Notes: generated by a model from the sequence alone, not told the origin. A DNA stretch of 6,640 bases from Candidatus Bathyarchaeota archaeon (GCA_030641425.1 DAOWHM010000143.1:1-6640), one strand, 5' to 3'. Counted from the stretch's first letter, positions 1-6,470 are shown. Program-made: numbers and translations.

Positions 1-24
1 CCATGTGTAAGTTGCTTCACAGCC

Positions 25-34
25 ATTAAATATG
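25..34 (+). promoter_or_regulatory. Possible TATA box in the otherwise featureless left end
   Basis: The stretch ATTAAATATG resembles an archaeal TATA box and lies upstream of the zinc-finger/nuclease/polymerase cluster. It would start transcription near base 58 and leave a leader of about 115 nt, which is long for an archaeon, so the match may be chance. Bases 1-174 contain no open frame on either strand with recognisable protein character and no RNA gene that I can see. The only other structure is a weak 5-bp inverted repeat (69-73 with 83-87). Confidence 0.2.
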
Positions 35-174
35 AACAATGTCTACTCGTTTTCCTGCTTACGGTTCATCACCCTCTATCTTGGTGAAGATTGGGTATAC
101 ACTCTCTTTTCACATGATACAGACCATGAACCCGTGAGCAGCTCCACAACGTTACAGTGGGGGGTATTCGCGAA

Positions 175-348
175 ATGCTACAAAAAGGAAACATTATCCT
201 CAAATCATGTTCATTGTGTGGTAAACATGTCGTGATTAGTTATGAGTGCCCGAAATGCAAGTATAGGGTTTGCATGGTTTGCGCAATAGACTCTGATTGG
301 AAATGCTCGAATTGTAGCTCAAATGTACTAGCGCGGAATTATGACTGA
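175..348 (+). CDS. Small eight-cysteine zinc-finger protein
   Basis: This 57-residue protein is built almost entirely from four CxxC pairs: C12/C15, C25/C28, C33/C36 and C44/C47. Eight cysteines suit two zinc ions, either as two zinc ribbons or as a cross-braced RING/B-box-like fold; no paired histidines are seen. It has no signal peptide or membrane segment, so it is probably cytoplasmic. I chose the ATG at 175 because GGGGGG (159-164) lies 10 bases upstream. A GTG at 157 would add six residues but uses that same G run. The gene ends in TGA 12 bases before the nuclease gene and in the same reading frame, so the two could once have been one zinc-finger-nuclease protein. It heads a likely operon with the nuclease and Dpo4, which suggests a nucleic-acid-binding or partner-binding role. 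The specific function is unknown. Confidence 0.6.
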   Translation: MLQKGNIILKSCSLCGKHVVISYECPKCKYRVCMVCAIDSDWKCSNCSSNVLARNYD

Positions 349-360
349 TCGGGATTAGCA

Positions 361-975
361 TTGGAGTATCGGTTCAGACCTCTTGAATACAACAGTTTGA
401 AAGGAACTATTGGTGAGCATCTAGCACGAAGTTTCATCCGCAACCAGTTAGCCTCAAAACTCATCAAAGAAGAGGGATGGAACCATGTTTTACTAAGCAA
501 CAACTACTACAAACATCATGCTTGGACTTGGAACACAAAACTATTCAGTTTTGACAATTTCAGAGAGGATTTCATTGTCCATGGTTTCTATCCACAAATG
601 AAACTTCTCGCAAAATACGCATCAGCCGTAGGTGTCCTCGTTCAAAATCATTGCACCCCAGACGGGTTGCTACTGAAGCTGCGAGAAACAAGTAGGACGA
701 AGAGATTGAAGGAGAGTGCATATCCCTCGATTCGAATGTTACGCAAAGATTCCCAAAAACACGGAAAGTATTTCGAGTTTCCAATAGTCGATGGCGATCT
801 AGAAGTCATTGAGATCAAGTGTGGACGTAACGCCAAACTCATGAACAAGCAGAAGAAAACATACAACAACCTCATTGCAAAGGGAATTCCTCTACGGTTG
901 ATTAAAGTTAGAATTGTTTCTTTTGACCTCAACAGATTCCTCGTCGAGGAACATAAATATGAAAGGTTCATTTAG
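361..975 (+). CDS. PD-(D/E)XK superfamily nuclease-like protein
   Basis: This 204-residue protein has the layout of a PD-(D/E)XK nuclease. An N-terminal helix with GTIGEH carries E19, a candidate motif I acid. A core near residues 141-154 has D146 and E151-I-K153 on a predicted strand, which is the D...ExK metal-binding signature. Q164-K-K-T-Y168 follows, matching the QxxxY helix of RecB/Cas4-type members, and then GIPLRLIKVRIVSF supplies another strand. Such enzymes cut DNA with a divalent metal. The start is uncertain: TTG at 361 is the only plausible initiator before E19, with a weak GGGA upstream, and the frame is open back to a TGA at 346-348 that ends the zinc-finger gene. The 3' end overlaps the Dpo4 start by 17 bases, so the two are probably cotranscribed and coupled. 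Superfamily membership is inferred from motifs; substrate and biological role are unknown. Confidence 0.65.
   Translation: MEYRFRPLEYNSLKGTIGEHLARSFIRNQLASKLIKEEGWNHVLLSNNYYKHHAWTWNTKLFSFDNFREDFIVHGFYPQMKLLAKYASAVGVLVQNHCTPDGLLLKLRETSRTKRLKESAYPSIRMLRKDSQKHGKYFEFPIVDGDLEVIEIKCGRNAKLMNKQKKTYNNLIAKGIPLRLIKVRIVSFDLNRFLVEEHKYERFI
946..950 (+). promoter_or_regulatory. Ribosome binding site that sets the Dpo4 start
   Basis: GAGGA lies 8 bases before the ATG at 959, inside the end of the nuclease gene. It supports this start over the upstream TTG at 914, which would add 15 low-complexity residues not expected before the conserved polymerase N terminus. Confidence 0.6.
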
Positions 976-2047
976 CGAGAAGAAACGTATAATACTCCAT
1001 GTTGACATGGACCATTTCTTCTCCGCGATAGAGGAACGCGAGAATCCCAACTACAAAAGGAAACCTGTCATTGTTGGAGCTGACCCAAGAGAAGGAAAAG
1101 GTAGAGGAGTCGTAAAAACCTGCAACTACGAAGCCAGAGAATTTGATATACATTCTGGAATGCCCATTTCAAAAGCTTGGAGGCTATGTCCAAATGCTAT
1201 CTATGTTCGAGCGAACTATCGACTCTATAAAAAAGTGTCTGCAGAGATCATGAAAATTCTGAGAAATTATTCAGAGAAATTTCAACCATGGGGTTTTGAT
1301 GAAGCTTTCCTAAACATTAGCTCACAAGTTCAGGATTTTGATGAGGCTATTGAACTCGCTGTGAATATTAAACATGAGATCCTTTGGAACGAAAGATTAA
1401 CCTGTTCCGTAGGCATTGCACCTAACAAGCTGGTAGCCAAGATAGCGTGTGATTTCAATAAGCCTGATGGCTTAACAGTTGTCATCGATAATGAAGTCGA
1501 AAAATTTCTAGCACCATTATCTGTACGGAAAATGCTGTGGATAGGAGAGAAAACTGAAAATAAGCTGAATGAGATAGGAATAAAAACCATCGGTGACCTT
1601 GCAGGCTATGATGTTTCTGTGCTTATAGAGAAATTCGGAGTCATGGGAGCACGATATCATCAATGGGCACATGGCATATACAAATCAGAGGTTGGAGGGA
1701 GGAGAAGAATTAGGAAATCTATAGGTCATGAGAGTACTTTTATGGCAAATGTTAATGACCAAGATCTTATCTACAAGAAATTGGAAAATATCTGTCAGAA
1801 AGTTTATGAAAGAATTATTAGACGTAAATTGCTTTTCAAGACAGTCACAGTTAAGATAAGATATGGGAACTTTCAGACATACACTCATGGAAAGACACTA
1901 CTTTTCTTCTCGAATCGCCTCCAAGACTTGCAGAAGACAGCTCAAAAGCTTGCTCAAGGTTTCCTTTGTAATAATGAAAAGATCAGATTAATAGGTGTGC
2001 GAGTGTCAACTCTCAAATCTAGCAAAGGGCAAAGATCTCTAGTCTAA
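959..2047 (+). CDS. dinB: DNA polymerase IV (Y-family, Dpo4/DinB type)
   Basis: This is a 362-residue translesion DNA polymerase, close in length to Sulfolobus Dpo4 (352). It copies past damaged template bases with low fidelity and no proofreading. The metal-binding acids are visible: D16 and D18 in HVDMDHFF, and D114-E115 in GFDEAF. F21 sits at the steric-gate position that excludes ribonucleotides. Palm and fingers occupy roughly residues 11-175, with CNYEAR near 55-60 and SVGIAPNKLVAKIA near 130-143. A thumb with a helix-hairpin-helix follows (about 180-205), and the little-finger domain spans about 255-355. GFDE replaces the more usual S-x-DE in front of the catalytic acids. The C terminus ends GQRSLV, a beginning of a PCNA-binding box without the terminal aromatic pair. 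The gene overlaps the nuclease gene by 17 bases, implying one transcript and a joint role in DNA damage tolerance. The family assignment is secure. Confidence 0.97.
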   Translation: MKGSFSEKKRIILHVDMDHFFSAIEERENPNYKRKPVIVGADPREGKGRGVVKTCNYEAREFDIHSGMPISKAWRLCPNAIYVRANYRLYKKVSAEIMKILRNYSEKFQPWGFDEAFLNISSQVQDFDEAIELAVNIKHEILWNERLTCSVGIAPNKLVAKIACDFNKPDGLTVVIDNEVEKFLAPLSVRKMLWIGEKTENKLNEIGIKTIGDLAGYDVSVLIEKFGVMGARYHQWAHGIYKSEVGGRRRIRKSIGHESTFMANVNDQDLIYKKLENICQKVYERIIRRKLLFKTVTVKIRYGNFQTYTHGKTLLFFSNRLQDLQKTAQKLAQGFLCNNEKIRLIGVRVSTLKSSKGQRSLV

Positions 2048-2070
2048 AAAGATGTCGTTCAGAAAAGCAA

Positions 2071-2090
2071 TTATTCTTTCATTTCTTGTT
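2071..2090 (+). terminator. T-rich archaeal-type terminator after Dpo4
   Basis: Fourteen of twenty bases are T on the plus strand, beginning 24 bases after the Dpo4 stop, with no strong hairpin. Archaeal RNA polymerase commonly stops at such U-rich tracts. The separate TATA-like box further on agrees with a transcript boundary here. Confidence 0.4.
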
Positions 2091-2171
2091 GCACAGCTCT
2101 GAAAGGACTCGTGCGAATCGTCGACAAAATCTTACGTGCAGGAAACGATAAGCCTTCAGGTTTCATCCTCA

Positions 2172-2181
2172 GCTTATATCA
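2172..2181 (+). promoter_or_regulatory. Probable TATA box for the radical SAM gene
   Basis: GCTTATATCA lies about 50 bases before the ATG at 2231 and would give a start site near 2202 and a leader of about 30 nt. Its first six bases (GCTTAT, 2172-2177) are the inverted copy of ATAAGC at 2148-2153, so the TATA region forms one arm of a spaced palindrome that a regulator could bind. Confidence 0.45.
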
Positions 2182-2230
2182 GTATTCTTAAAAAGGAAAT
2201 GAAGAACATTGATGCCTGAGAGATTTCAGG

Positions 2231-3658
2231 ATGAAAGTGCTGTTTATTGAGCCTCCTAGGAATTTTTGGTTTGTTATGGGAGACTATCTGCCCCCTCCAT
2301 ATGGCATCATTCAGCTTGCAGCCTATTTGGAGAGAGAGGTCAAAGATGCTGAGATTCAAGTGTTAGATTGTACGGTTCAAAGTGTGGACTGGGATGGAAT
2401 CGAGAAACACATTGAGTCTTTCAACCCCGACATTGTGGCTTCAAGTGGCTTCGCAACATCAAACACATATCCCGTTATTAGAACCTTGGAAATCGCCAAG
2501 AAAGTAGACCCAAACATCCTTACAGTTACAGGAGGTCAGCATTTCACAGTAACAGCTCATGAAAGCTTGGAGAAATATCCTGAGATCGATGTCATTGCTC
2601 GAGGTGAGGGTGAGCAAACCCTTACTGAGCTAGTTAAACAAGGATCAAGAAAGAATCCTTCCATTCAAAGTATAAAGGGGATCTCCTTCAAACGTGGGAA
2701 AGAGATAATTCACAATCCAAATAGACCATTAATCAAAGATTTAGATAATCTGCCTTATCCTGGATATCATTTTGTTAAAGACTTCGTTCATAAATATCAT
2801 TTTGCAGCGATGGCAGGAAGAAAAGCTCCTTACGCTCTGGTTGAAGGTGCTAGAGGTTGTTCCCATCGTTGCACCTTTTGCACTCAATGGAGACACTGGG
2901 AGGGGTCGTGGAGGTTGAAGTCACCTGATCGGATTGCTGATGAGATAGAGTTCTGCTACGAGAATTATGGAAGTAGATTCATATGGCTAACGGATGATGA
3001 TTTCGGCCCAGGTGACCGTGCGAGTAAGCTTGCTGACGAACTTCTAGCTCGTAAGATAGGTGATGACCTGATGTTGTTTTTGCAGTGGAGATGTGATGAT
3101 GTCATCAGGAACGAGAAAGCTCTGGCTAAAATGCGAAAAGTAGGCCTCTACTGGGTGATGGTAGGTGTGGAAAGCCCAGAGGATTCAACTCTTAGAAGCT
3201 TCAATAAGGGAATCACAACAGCCCACGCTTCAGAAGCTGTTAAACTCCTGAAGAAGAACGGAATCTTTGCTCACGCCATGTTCATCCTTGGTGAAAGAAA
3301 CGATACTGCAGAGTCAATACAGACCCTGCGAGAATTCGCAAATGAACTAGACCCAGACTTCGCCATATTCACCGTGTATACACCATTCCCTGGACTACCT
3401 ACATATGACGAAGCTAAAAGAAACGGTTGGATTGAAGACTACAACTTGTCCAATTATGACATGGCTCATGCCATAATGCCAACGGAAACCCTAACAAGAA
3501 AAGAGGTCCAAGAAGAGCTTTACAAATGCTATAGAAGCTTCTATGGTTCTTGGAGAAGGAGACTTGGAGGAATCTTCTCCACAAACAAGTTGAAGAGGAC
3601 ACTCTATTGGCATATGATGAGCAAAGGCGTTGTGAGACAATTCAAAGAGCTTTTCTGA
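2231..3658 (+). CDS. B12-binding-domain radical SAM enzyme
   Basis: This 475-residue protein has the two-domain build of cobalamin-binding radical SAM enzymes. Residues 1 to about 145 form a Rossmann-like B12-binding domain: KVLFIEPP at the start, PPPYGIIQLAAYLE, then VTGGQH and ARGEGEQTL. The usual DxHxxG cobalt-ligand motif is not seen, as in BchE/HpnP-like members. A linker with LDNLPYPGYHF leads to the radical SAM barrel, where C210, C214 and C217 (CSHRCTFC) bind the 4Fe-4S cluster that cleaves S-adenosylmethionine. WLTDDDFGP (252-260) and GVESPEDSTLRSFNKG (312-327) are typical later barrel elements. The C-terminal region of about 75 residues is basic. Relatives methylate or remodel unreactive carbons in lipids, tetrapyrroles, peptides or natural products; the substrate cannot be told here and no pathway partner lies beside it. 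It has its own promoter and a weak ribosome binding site. Family assignment is strong, reaction unknown. Confidence 0.9.
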   Translation: MKVLFIEPPRNFWFVMGDYLPPPYGIIQLAAYLEREVKDAEIQVLDCTVQSVDWDGIEKHIESFNPDIVASSGFATSNTYPVIRTLEIAKKVDPNILTVTGGQHFTVTAHESLEKYPEIDVIARGEGEQTLTELVKQGSRKNPSIQSIKGISFKRGKEIIHNPNRPLIKDLDNLPYPGYHFVKDFVHKYHFAAMAGRKAPYALVEGARGCSHRCTFCTQWRHWEGSWRLKSPDRIADEIEFCYENYGSRFIWLTDDDFGPGDRASKLADELLARKIGDDLMLFLQWRCDDVIRNEKALAKMRKVGLYWVMVGVESPEDSTLRSFNKGITTAHASEAVKLLKKNGIFAHAMFILGERNDTAESIQTLREFANELDPDFAIFTVYTPFPGLPTYDEAKRNGWIEDYNLSNYDMAHAIMPTETLTRKEVQEELYKCYRSFYGSWRRRLGGIFSTNKLKRTLYWHMMSKGVVRQFKELF

Positions 3659-3683
3659 AGGCTACCCTAAAAAAACCCTTCAG
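3655..3683. terminator. Inverted repeat between convergent genes; T-run terminator for the minus-strand gene
   Basis: CTGAAGG (3655-3661) and CCTTCAG (3677-3683) form a perfect 7-bp stem around a 15-nt loop. The stem overlaps the TGA stop of the radical SAM gene. The loop contains seven A's (3669-3675), which are seven T's on the minus strand, 42-48 bases past the stop of the oxidoreductase gene. That suits U-tract termination of the leftward transcript. The symmetric stem could affect both transcripts. Confidence 0.5.
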
Positions 3684-3716
3684 CTGAAATCTTCACACAG
3701 CATGCACATTAATAGA

Positions 3717-4574
3717 TTATTTGTATGATGGCATCACTTCTTTTGCGAATCTTCTGACTACATCTGTGAAGTTTTTGCTTCTAGGGAATGATGTTAAGAA
3801 AATGTGAGCTCCTGTTCCTTTAGCTGCTTCAATTTTTTCAAAATATTCCTTGGAGTCATAAGGGCCTTTAGAGCCCATAGCACCAGCCATAAAGGTTATC
3901 TTGTCGGCTCGATGCATTTTCTTTGCAGCTCTAAGCACGGTCTCTTTCTTTTCTCCATAGCCTTCAATACCTTGGAACTGTGGAATATAGCATATGTCCG
4001 CATATCTACCTGCTAACTTTAGCATTCGTTCTCCTCTGCCCCCAAATAGGAGTTGGGGGTAAGGCTGCTGAATAGGTTTAGGCTCCAAAACAGCCCCGTT
4101 CGCTCTGTAGTATTCTCCTTCAAACGTCACCTTTTCCTGAGTCCACAGCTTCATCATGAGTTCAAGACCTTCCTTTGTCTTATCCACCCTAACTCTAGGC
4201 TCATTCCATTCACTATAACCCTCAAATTCCACTTGGGACCATCCAGACCCGACCCCAAAGATCACCCGTCCCTTTGACAGGACATCGAGAGTTGCTACCA
4301 TTTTGGCTAGCATGCCAGGAGGACGGAAAGGTATCGGTGTGACTAGAGTGCCAAGATTGATCTGCTCCGTCTTCGCAGCAAGGTGAGTCAACATAATCCA
4401 AGTCTCCAAGGTTGCATTACTATCAGGACGTTTATGCCATTTTAGCTCACCCCACATGTAATGGTCAGGCATAAGTGCTCCATCAAAGCCAAGCTTATCT
4501 GCCTCCAAAACAGCTTTTACAATAAATGGTAGATCACTGGCCCAATTGCCTAACCCAGAAAGAAAAAACTTCAC
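3717..4574 (-). CDS. LLM-class F420-dependent oxidoreductase
   Basis: This 285-residue protein is a luciferase-like (LLM) TIM-barrel oxidoreductase, a family that in archaea mostly uses deazaflavin F420 as hydride carrier. Visible landmarks are EADKLGFDGALMPDHY (residues 24-39), TLVTPIPFRPPGMLAKM (76-92), LSKGRVIFGVGSGWSQVEFEGY (99-120) and PQLLFGGRGERMLKLAGRYADI (163-184), a layout typical of LLM proteins that act as F420-dependent dehydrogenases or reductases. The cofactor is inferred from family and context, not seen directly. The start is GTG at 4572-4574, with GGTGG six bases upstream and a TATA box about 40 bases upstream, so this gene is transcribed separately from the hydrogenase pair to its right. 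It converges on the radical SAM gene. The substrate is unknown; it is slightly short for the family but looks complete. Confidence 0.88.
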   Translation of the reverse strand: MKFFLSGLGNWASDLPFIVKAVLEADKLGFDGALMPDHYMWGELKWHKRPDSNATLETWIMLTHLAAKTEQINLGTLVTPIPFRPPGMLAKMVATLDVLSKGRVIFGVGSGWSQVEFEGYSEWNEPRVRVDKTKEGLELMMKLWTQEKVTFEGEYYRANGAVLEPKPIQQPYPQLLFGGRGERMLKLAGRYADICYIPQFQGIEGYGEKKETVLRAAKKMHRADKITFMAGAMGSKGPYDSKEYFEKIEAAKGTGAHIFLTSFPRSKNFTDVVRRFAKEVMPSYK

Positions 4575-4610
4575 CGGAATCCACCATCAAACCTGAGCAG
4601 TATTCACCTC

Positions 4611-4620
4611 TTAAATACAT
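4611..4620 (-). promoter_or_regulatory. Probable TATA box for the LLM oxidoreductase gene
   Basis: Read on the minus strand the bases are ATGTATTTAA. A start site about 25 bases downstream (near 4589) would give a leader of roughly 15 nt that still includes the GGTGG ribosome binding site (4581-4585). Confidence 0.45.
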
Positions 4621-4696
4621 TATCCAAGTCCACGAGAACATCTTAACAATATGAACACCCATCACGGCTTTCACGTGCATGCCCCTTGTGGATTTC

Positions 4697-4732
4697 AAAA
4701 AATACCGATTACTCAAAAGGCAGTTTTCTCGG
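4697..4732 (-). terminator. Possible terminator after mvhG
   Basis: On the minus strand, CCGA and TCGG can pair around a 20-nt loop and are followed by TATTTTTT (A6 at 4697-4702 on the plus strand), starting about 20 bases past the mvhG stop. The stem is weak but the T run is convincing, and it separates the hydrogenase transcript from the LLM gene. Confidence 0.4.
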
Positions 4733-4753
4733 AATCCAGAAGAGTACTCACCA

Positions 4754-5722
4754 CTATCTTTTCACTTTCCTATTGATAATCGAGTGGGCTAGTGAATATT
4801 TATAGAAAGTGCCAACGGGGTCAAGTATTTGGTCTACTAGCTTTTCAGGGTCGTAACCTTCTTCTTTTTCTTCATCGACACCCAATATTGATGCTAGGGC
4901 ACTCAGCATTGCAGCTCCCTGCTCAGGTTCATTAGGGCATGGCCCACCACAACCAGTGCAGGGGTAATCGACGCTTAAGCATTGGGCTCCGCAGCCTGCC
5001 CTTGTAGCAGGACCTATGCAGATTATTCCTTGTTCAAGAAGACATCTATCCGGCTCAGGAGCTTTCTCGTAGACACGGTAGATTTGAGGAATCTTTTTCT
5101 CCTTCTTCTCTCTAGGACATTCGTCACATACCGACTTAACTGGGGCTAGTACTGATCCTTTAGGCGGCAACTTGTTCTCGATTATTGAGTTGAAGGCTTT
5201 AACAATCAAGTCTACAGGAGGTGGACATCCTGGCAAATAATAATCCACATATACAGTTTGATCAAGAGTTTTTAACGTGTTAAAAAATTTTGGCAGATGT
5301 AACTCGACTTCCTTCACCTTGAAATGAGTTTCTGGCACTACTTTATCGGGATTGTTTGTTGAGGGAGTTTCATCGTAAATCCTTTCAAAAATCGCTTCCC
5401 GATCATGCAAGTTTGCTAGTCCAAGGACACAGCCTTCATGGGCGCATGATCCAAAGGCGATCAGAGTTTTCGACTTCTTCCTTAAAAGCTTCGCCATCTC
5501 TTCATTTTCAGAGTTCCTGATGGCGCCATTGAAGAAGCAAACGTCTATGGTCTTGTCTGGCATAGCCTCAACGTTTTTGTATTTGATGTCCATGGCTACG
5601 GGCCAAAAGACAATCTCCGCCTTGGCAACGACGTCTAAAATCTTCTCATTAATGTCCAACACAGCGATCTCGCAGCCACCACAACTAGCAGCCCAATAGA
5701 AAGCTATCTTCAGCTTATCCAT
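4754..5722 (-). CDS. mvhG: F420-nonreducing hydrogenase small subunit (MvhG/VhuG-like)
   Basis: This 322-residue protein is the iron-sulfur small subunit of a group 3 [NiFe] hydrogenase, which carries electrons from the NiFe site to its partner MvhD. Ligands of the proximal 4Fe-4S cluster are visible: C14-G-G-C17, GSCAHEGC (C93, C98) and PGCPPP (C166). The C-terminal part has a further cysteine-rich block: C199, C202, C227, C235, C244, C248, C255, C258 and C262. These could hold two more clusters, as in MvhG/FrhG. There is no Tat signal, so the protein is cytoplasmic. Its ATG overlaps the end of mvhD by 8 bases (ATGGATAA), showing translational coupling. The large catalytic subunit does not follow: the next gene downstream is the unrelated LLM oxidoreductase. 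It could therefore pair with a large subunit encoded elsewhere, or act as an electron-transfer module without hydrogenase activity. Confidence 0.9.
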   Translation of the reverse strand: MDKLKIAFYWAASCGGCEIAVLDINEKILDVVAKAEIVFWPVAMDIKYKNVEAMPDKTIDVCFFNGAIRNSENEEMAKLLRKKSKTLIAFGSCAHEGCVLGLANLHDREAIFERIYDETPSTNNPDKVVPETHFKVKEVELHLPKFFNTLKTLDQTVYVDYYLPGCPPPVDLIVKAFNSIIENKLPPKGSVLAPVKSVCDECPREKKEKKIPQIYRVYEKAPEPDRCLLEQGIICIGPATRAGCGAQCLSVDYPCTGCGGPCPNEPEQGAAMLSALASILGVDEEKEEGYDPEKLVDQILDPVGTFYKYSLAHSIINRKVKR

Positions 5723-6146
5723 TCGCGTTTACTCCATTCTTGAGCGGATTAGGACCAAGTTTCTCAAGGGTGGAAACCATGTTTTCCACAACGGTGGCGA
5801 ATTTTTCCCCTTCGGAAGCTGAAATCCATTCCAATCTTAATCTTTCTGGTTCTAAGCCAAGGTTAGAAAGCACCTTTCTCAGGAGGAGCAATCTTTTCTG
5901 GGCTTTGAAATTACCTGTAAGGTAATGACAGTCTGAGGGTGGGTGGCAACCTGCAACGAGAACTCCATCTGCGCCTTTAGCAAACGCTTCAAGGATGAAT
6001 GCTGGATCTACCCGGCCACTGCACATAACTCGGATGATTCGTATGTTCGGTGGATATTGAATTCTGCTCGTTCCTGCTAGGTCTGCTCCTGCGTAGGCGC
6101 ACCAATTGCATAAGAAGCCGATTATAAGGGGTTTGAAATCAGCCAC
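5715..6146 (-). CDS. mvhD: Hydrogenase iron-sulfur subunit MvhD/VhuD (all-cysteine form)
   Basis: This 143-residue protein belongs to the MvhD/VhuD family, a small 2Fe-2S protein that passes electrons from the hydrogenase small subunit to the flavoprotein HdrA of heterodisulfide reductase. The five family cysteines are all present: FLCNWC (C13, C16), VMCSGRVDP (C42), GCHPPSDCHY (C67, C73). In some archaea VhuD carries selenocysteine, but this gene has no in-frame TGA. The start is GTG at 6144-6146, with a strong GAGGTG 8 bases upstream. It is the first gene of a two-gene operon, its stop overlapping the mvhG start by 8 bases. The C-terminal region of about 45 residues after LGLEPERLRLEWIS follows the usual family pattern. 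Presence of MvhD and MvhG implies an Hdr complex elsewhere in the genome; this is inference. Confidence 0.93.
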   Translation of the reverse strand: MADFKPLIIGFLCNWCAYAGADLAGTSRIQYPPNIRIIRVMCSGRVDPAFILEAFAKGADGVLVAGCHPPSDCHYLTGNFKAQKRLLLLRKVLSNLGLEPERLRLEWISASEGEKFATVVENMVSTLEKLGPNPLKNGVNANG

Positions 6147-6170
6147 TTTCTTTTCACCTCACTATACTGT

Positions 6171-6368
6171 CTAACAAGGATACGAGTAGAGTTTTACAAA
6201 TCTTTTTACGTCTAGATAAACCTTGAGTTCCCTCAACTCTTGAAGAGTCTGACTTCTTGTAACGAAGAGTGGAATGTTTAGCTGTCTGTGTCCAGATGAA
6301 CTGATATAGACGCTATCTTCAATTCGTAGGCTTTCATCAAATTGCTTTTCTAAACAGCAGATATGCAC
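6171..6368 (-). CDS. Doubtful small ORF upstream of mvhD
   Basis: A 65-codon frame starts at GTG (6366-6368) and ends in TAG 24 bases before the mvhD start, in the same direction, so it could be the first gene of that operon. It has no clear ribosome binding site. The protein has three cysteines (an adjacent pair near the start and one as the last residue), no recognisable motif and no membrane segment. It may instead be the 5' untranslated and promoter region of mvhD. I do not recognise it. Confidence 0.22.
   Translation of the reverse strand: MHICCLEKQFDESLRIEDSVYISSSGHRQLNIPLFVTRSQTLQELRELKVYLDVKRFVKLYSYPC
6201..6220 (-). promoter_or_regulatory. Possible promoter of the mvhD-mvhG operon
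   Basis: On the minus strand this AT-rich stretch holds TTTATCTA followed by GTAAAAAGA, either of which could serve as a TATA box. It would give a start site between about 6175 and 6195 and a leader of roughly 30-50 nt before the GTG. It lies inside the doubtful 65-codon ORF. Between 6147 and 6491 I see no other convincing gene. Confidence 0.28.
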
Positions 6369-6420
6369 GCCTGTGATTCATTCATAACGAAGACTCCACA
6401 AAACCTACCGTTAGTCTCAC

Positions 6421-6456
6421 CATGATGCAATCATGCATGCATGTCAAGATTTGACA
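6421..6456. promoter_or_regulatory. Cluster of three perfect palindromes upstream of tRNA-Sec
   Basis: Three perfect dyads lie within 36 bases: CATGAT-GCA-ATCATG (6421-6435), ATGCATGCAT (6433-6442) and TGTCAA-GAT-TTGACA (6442-6456). The last ends a few bases before the TATA-like box of the tRNA gene, the normal place for an archaeal operator or activator site. The cluster also lies upstream of the leftward mvhD-mvhG operon, so it could serve both directions. The two outer dyads share a 6-3-6 layout but differ in sequence. Confidence 0.4.
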
Positions 6457-6470
6457 AAAGATAATTATAC
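6457..6470 (+). promoter_or_regulatory. TATA/BRE region of the tRNA-Sec gene
   Basis: AAAAGATAATTATAC is purine-rich and then AT-rich. Its TATA-like core (about 6461-6469) is centred roughly 27 bases before the first base of the mature tRNA, which is the standard spacing for an archaeal promoter of a tRNA with little or no 5' leader. Confidence 0.5.

Noticed and set aside
32..235. 67-codon plus-strand frame at the left end.
   Set aside because: It overlaps the zinc-finger gene in another frame, has no ribosome binding site and no protein-like pattern.
914..958. Longer Dpo4 N terminus starting at TTG 914.
   Set aside because: It adds 15 low-complexity residues, has no good ribosome binding site and lies wholly within the nuclease gene; the ATG at 959 has GAGGA at ideal spacing.
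2199..2250. Two tiny upstream frames (6 and 12 residues) in the radical SAM leader.
   Set aside because: They are very short with poor initiation signals, and the first may lie before the transcription start.
3656..3670. TGA stop of the radical SAM gene as a selenocysteine codon.
   Set aside because: Readthrough would add only four residues before TAA, and the protein is already full length for its family.
4534..4716. 60-codon minus-strand frame across the start of the LLM gene.
   Set aside because: It covers the promoter and N terminus of the LLM gene in another frame, and the predicted protein has no recognisable features.
6366..6395. Possible selenoprotein reading through a TGA just upstream of the 65-codon ORF on the minus strand.
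   Set aside because: The frame closes at a TAG only eight codons further upstream, without a start codon and without a recognisable selenoprotein motif.
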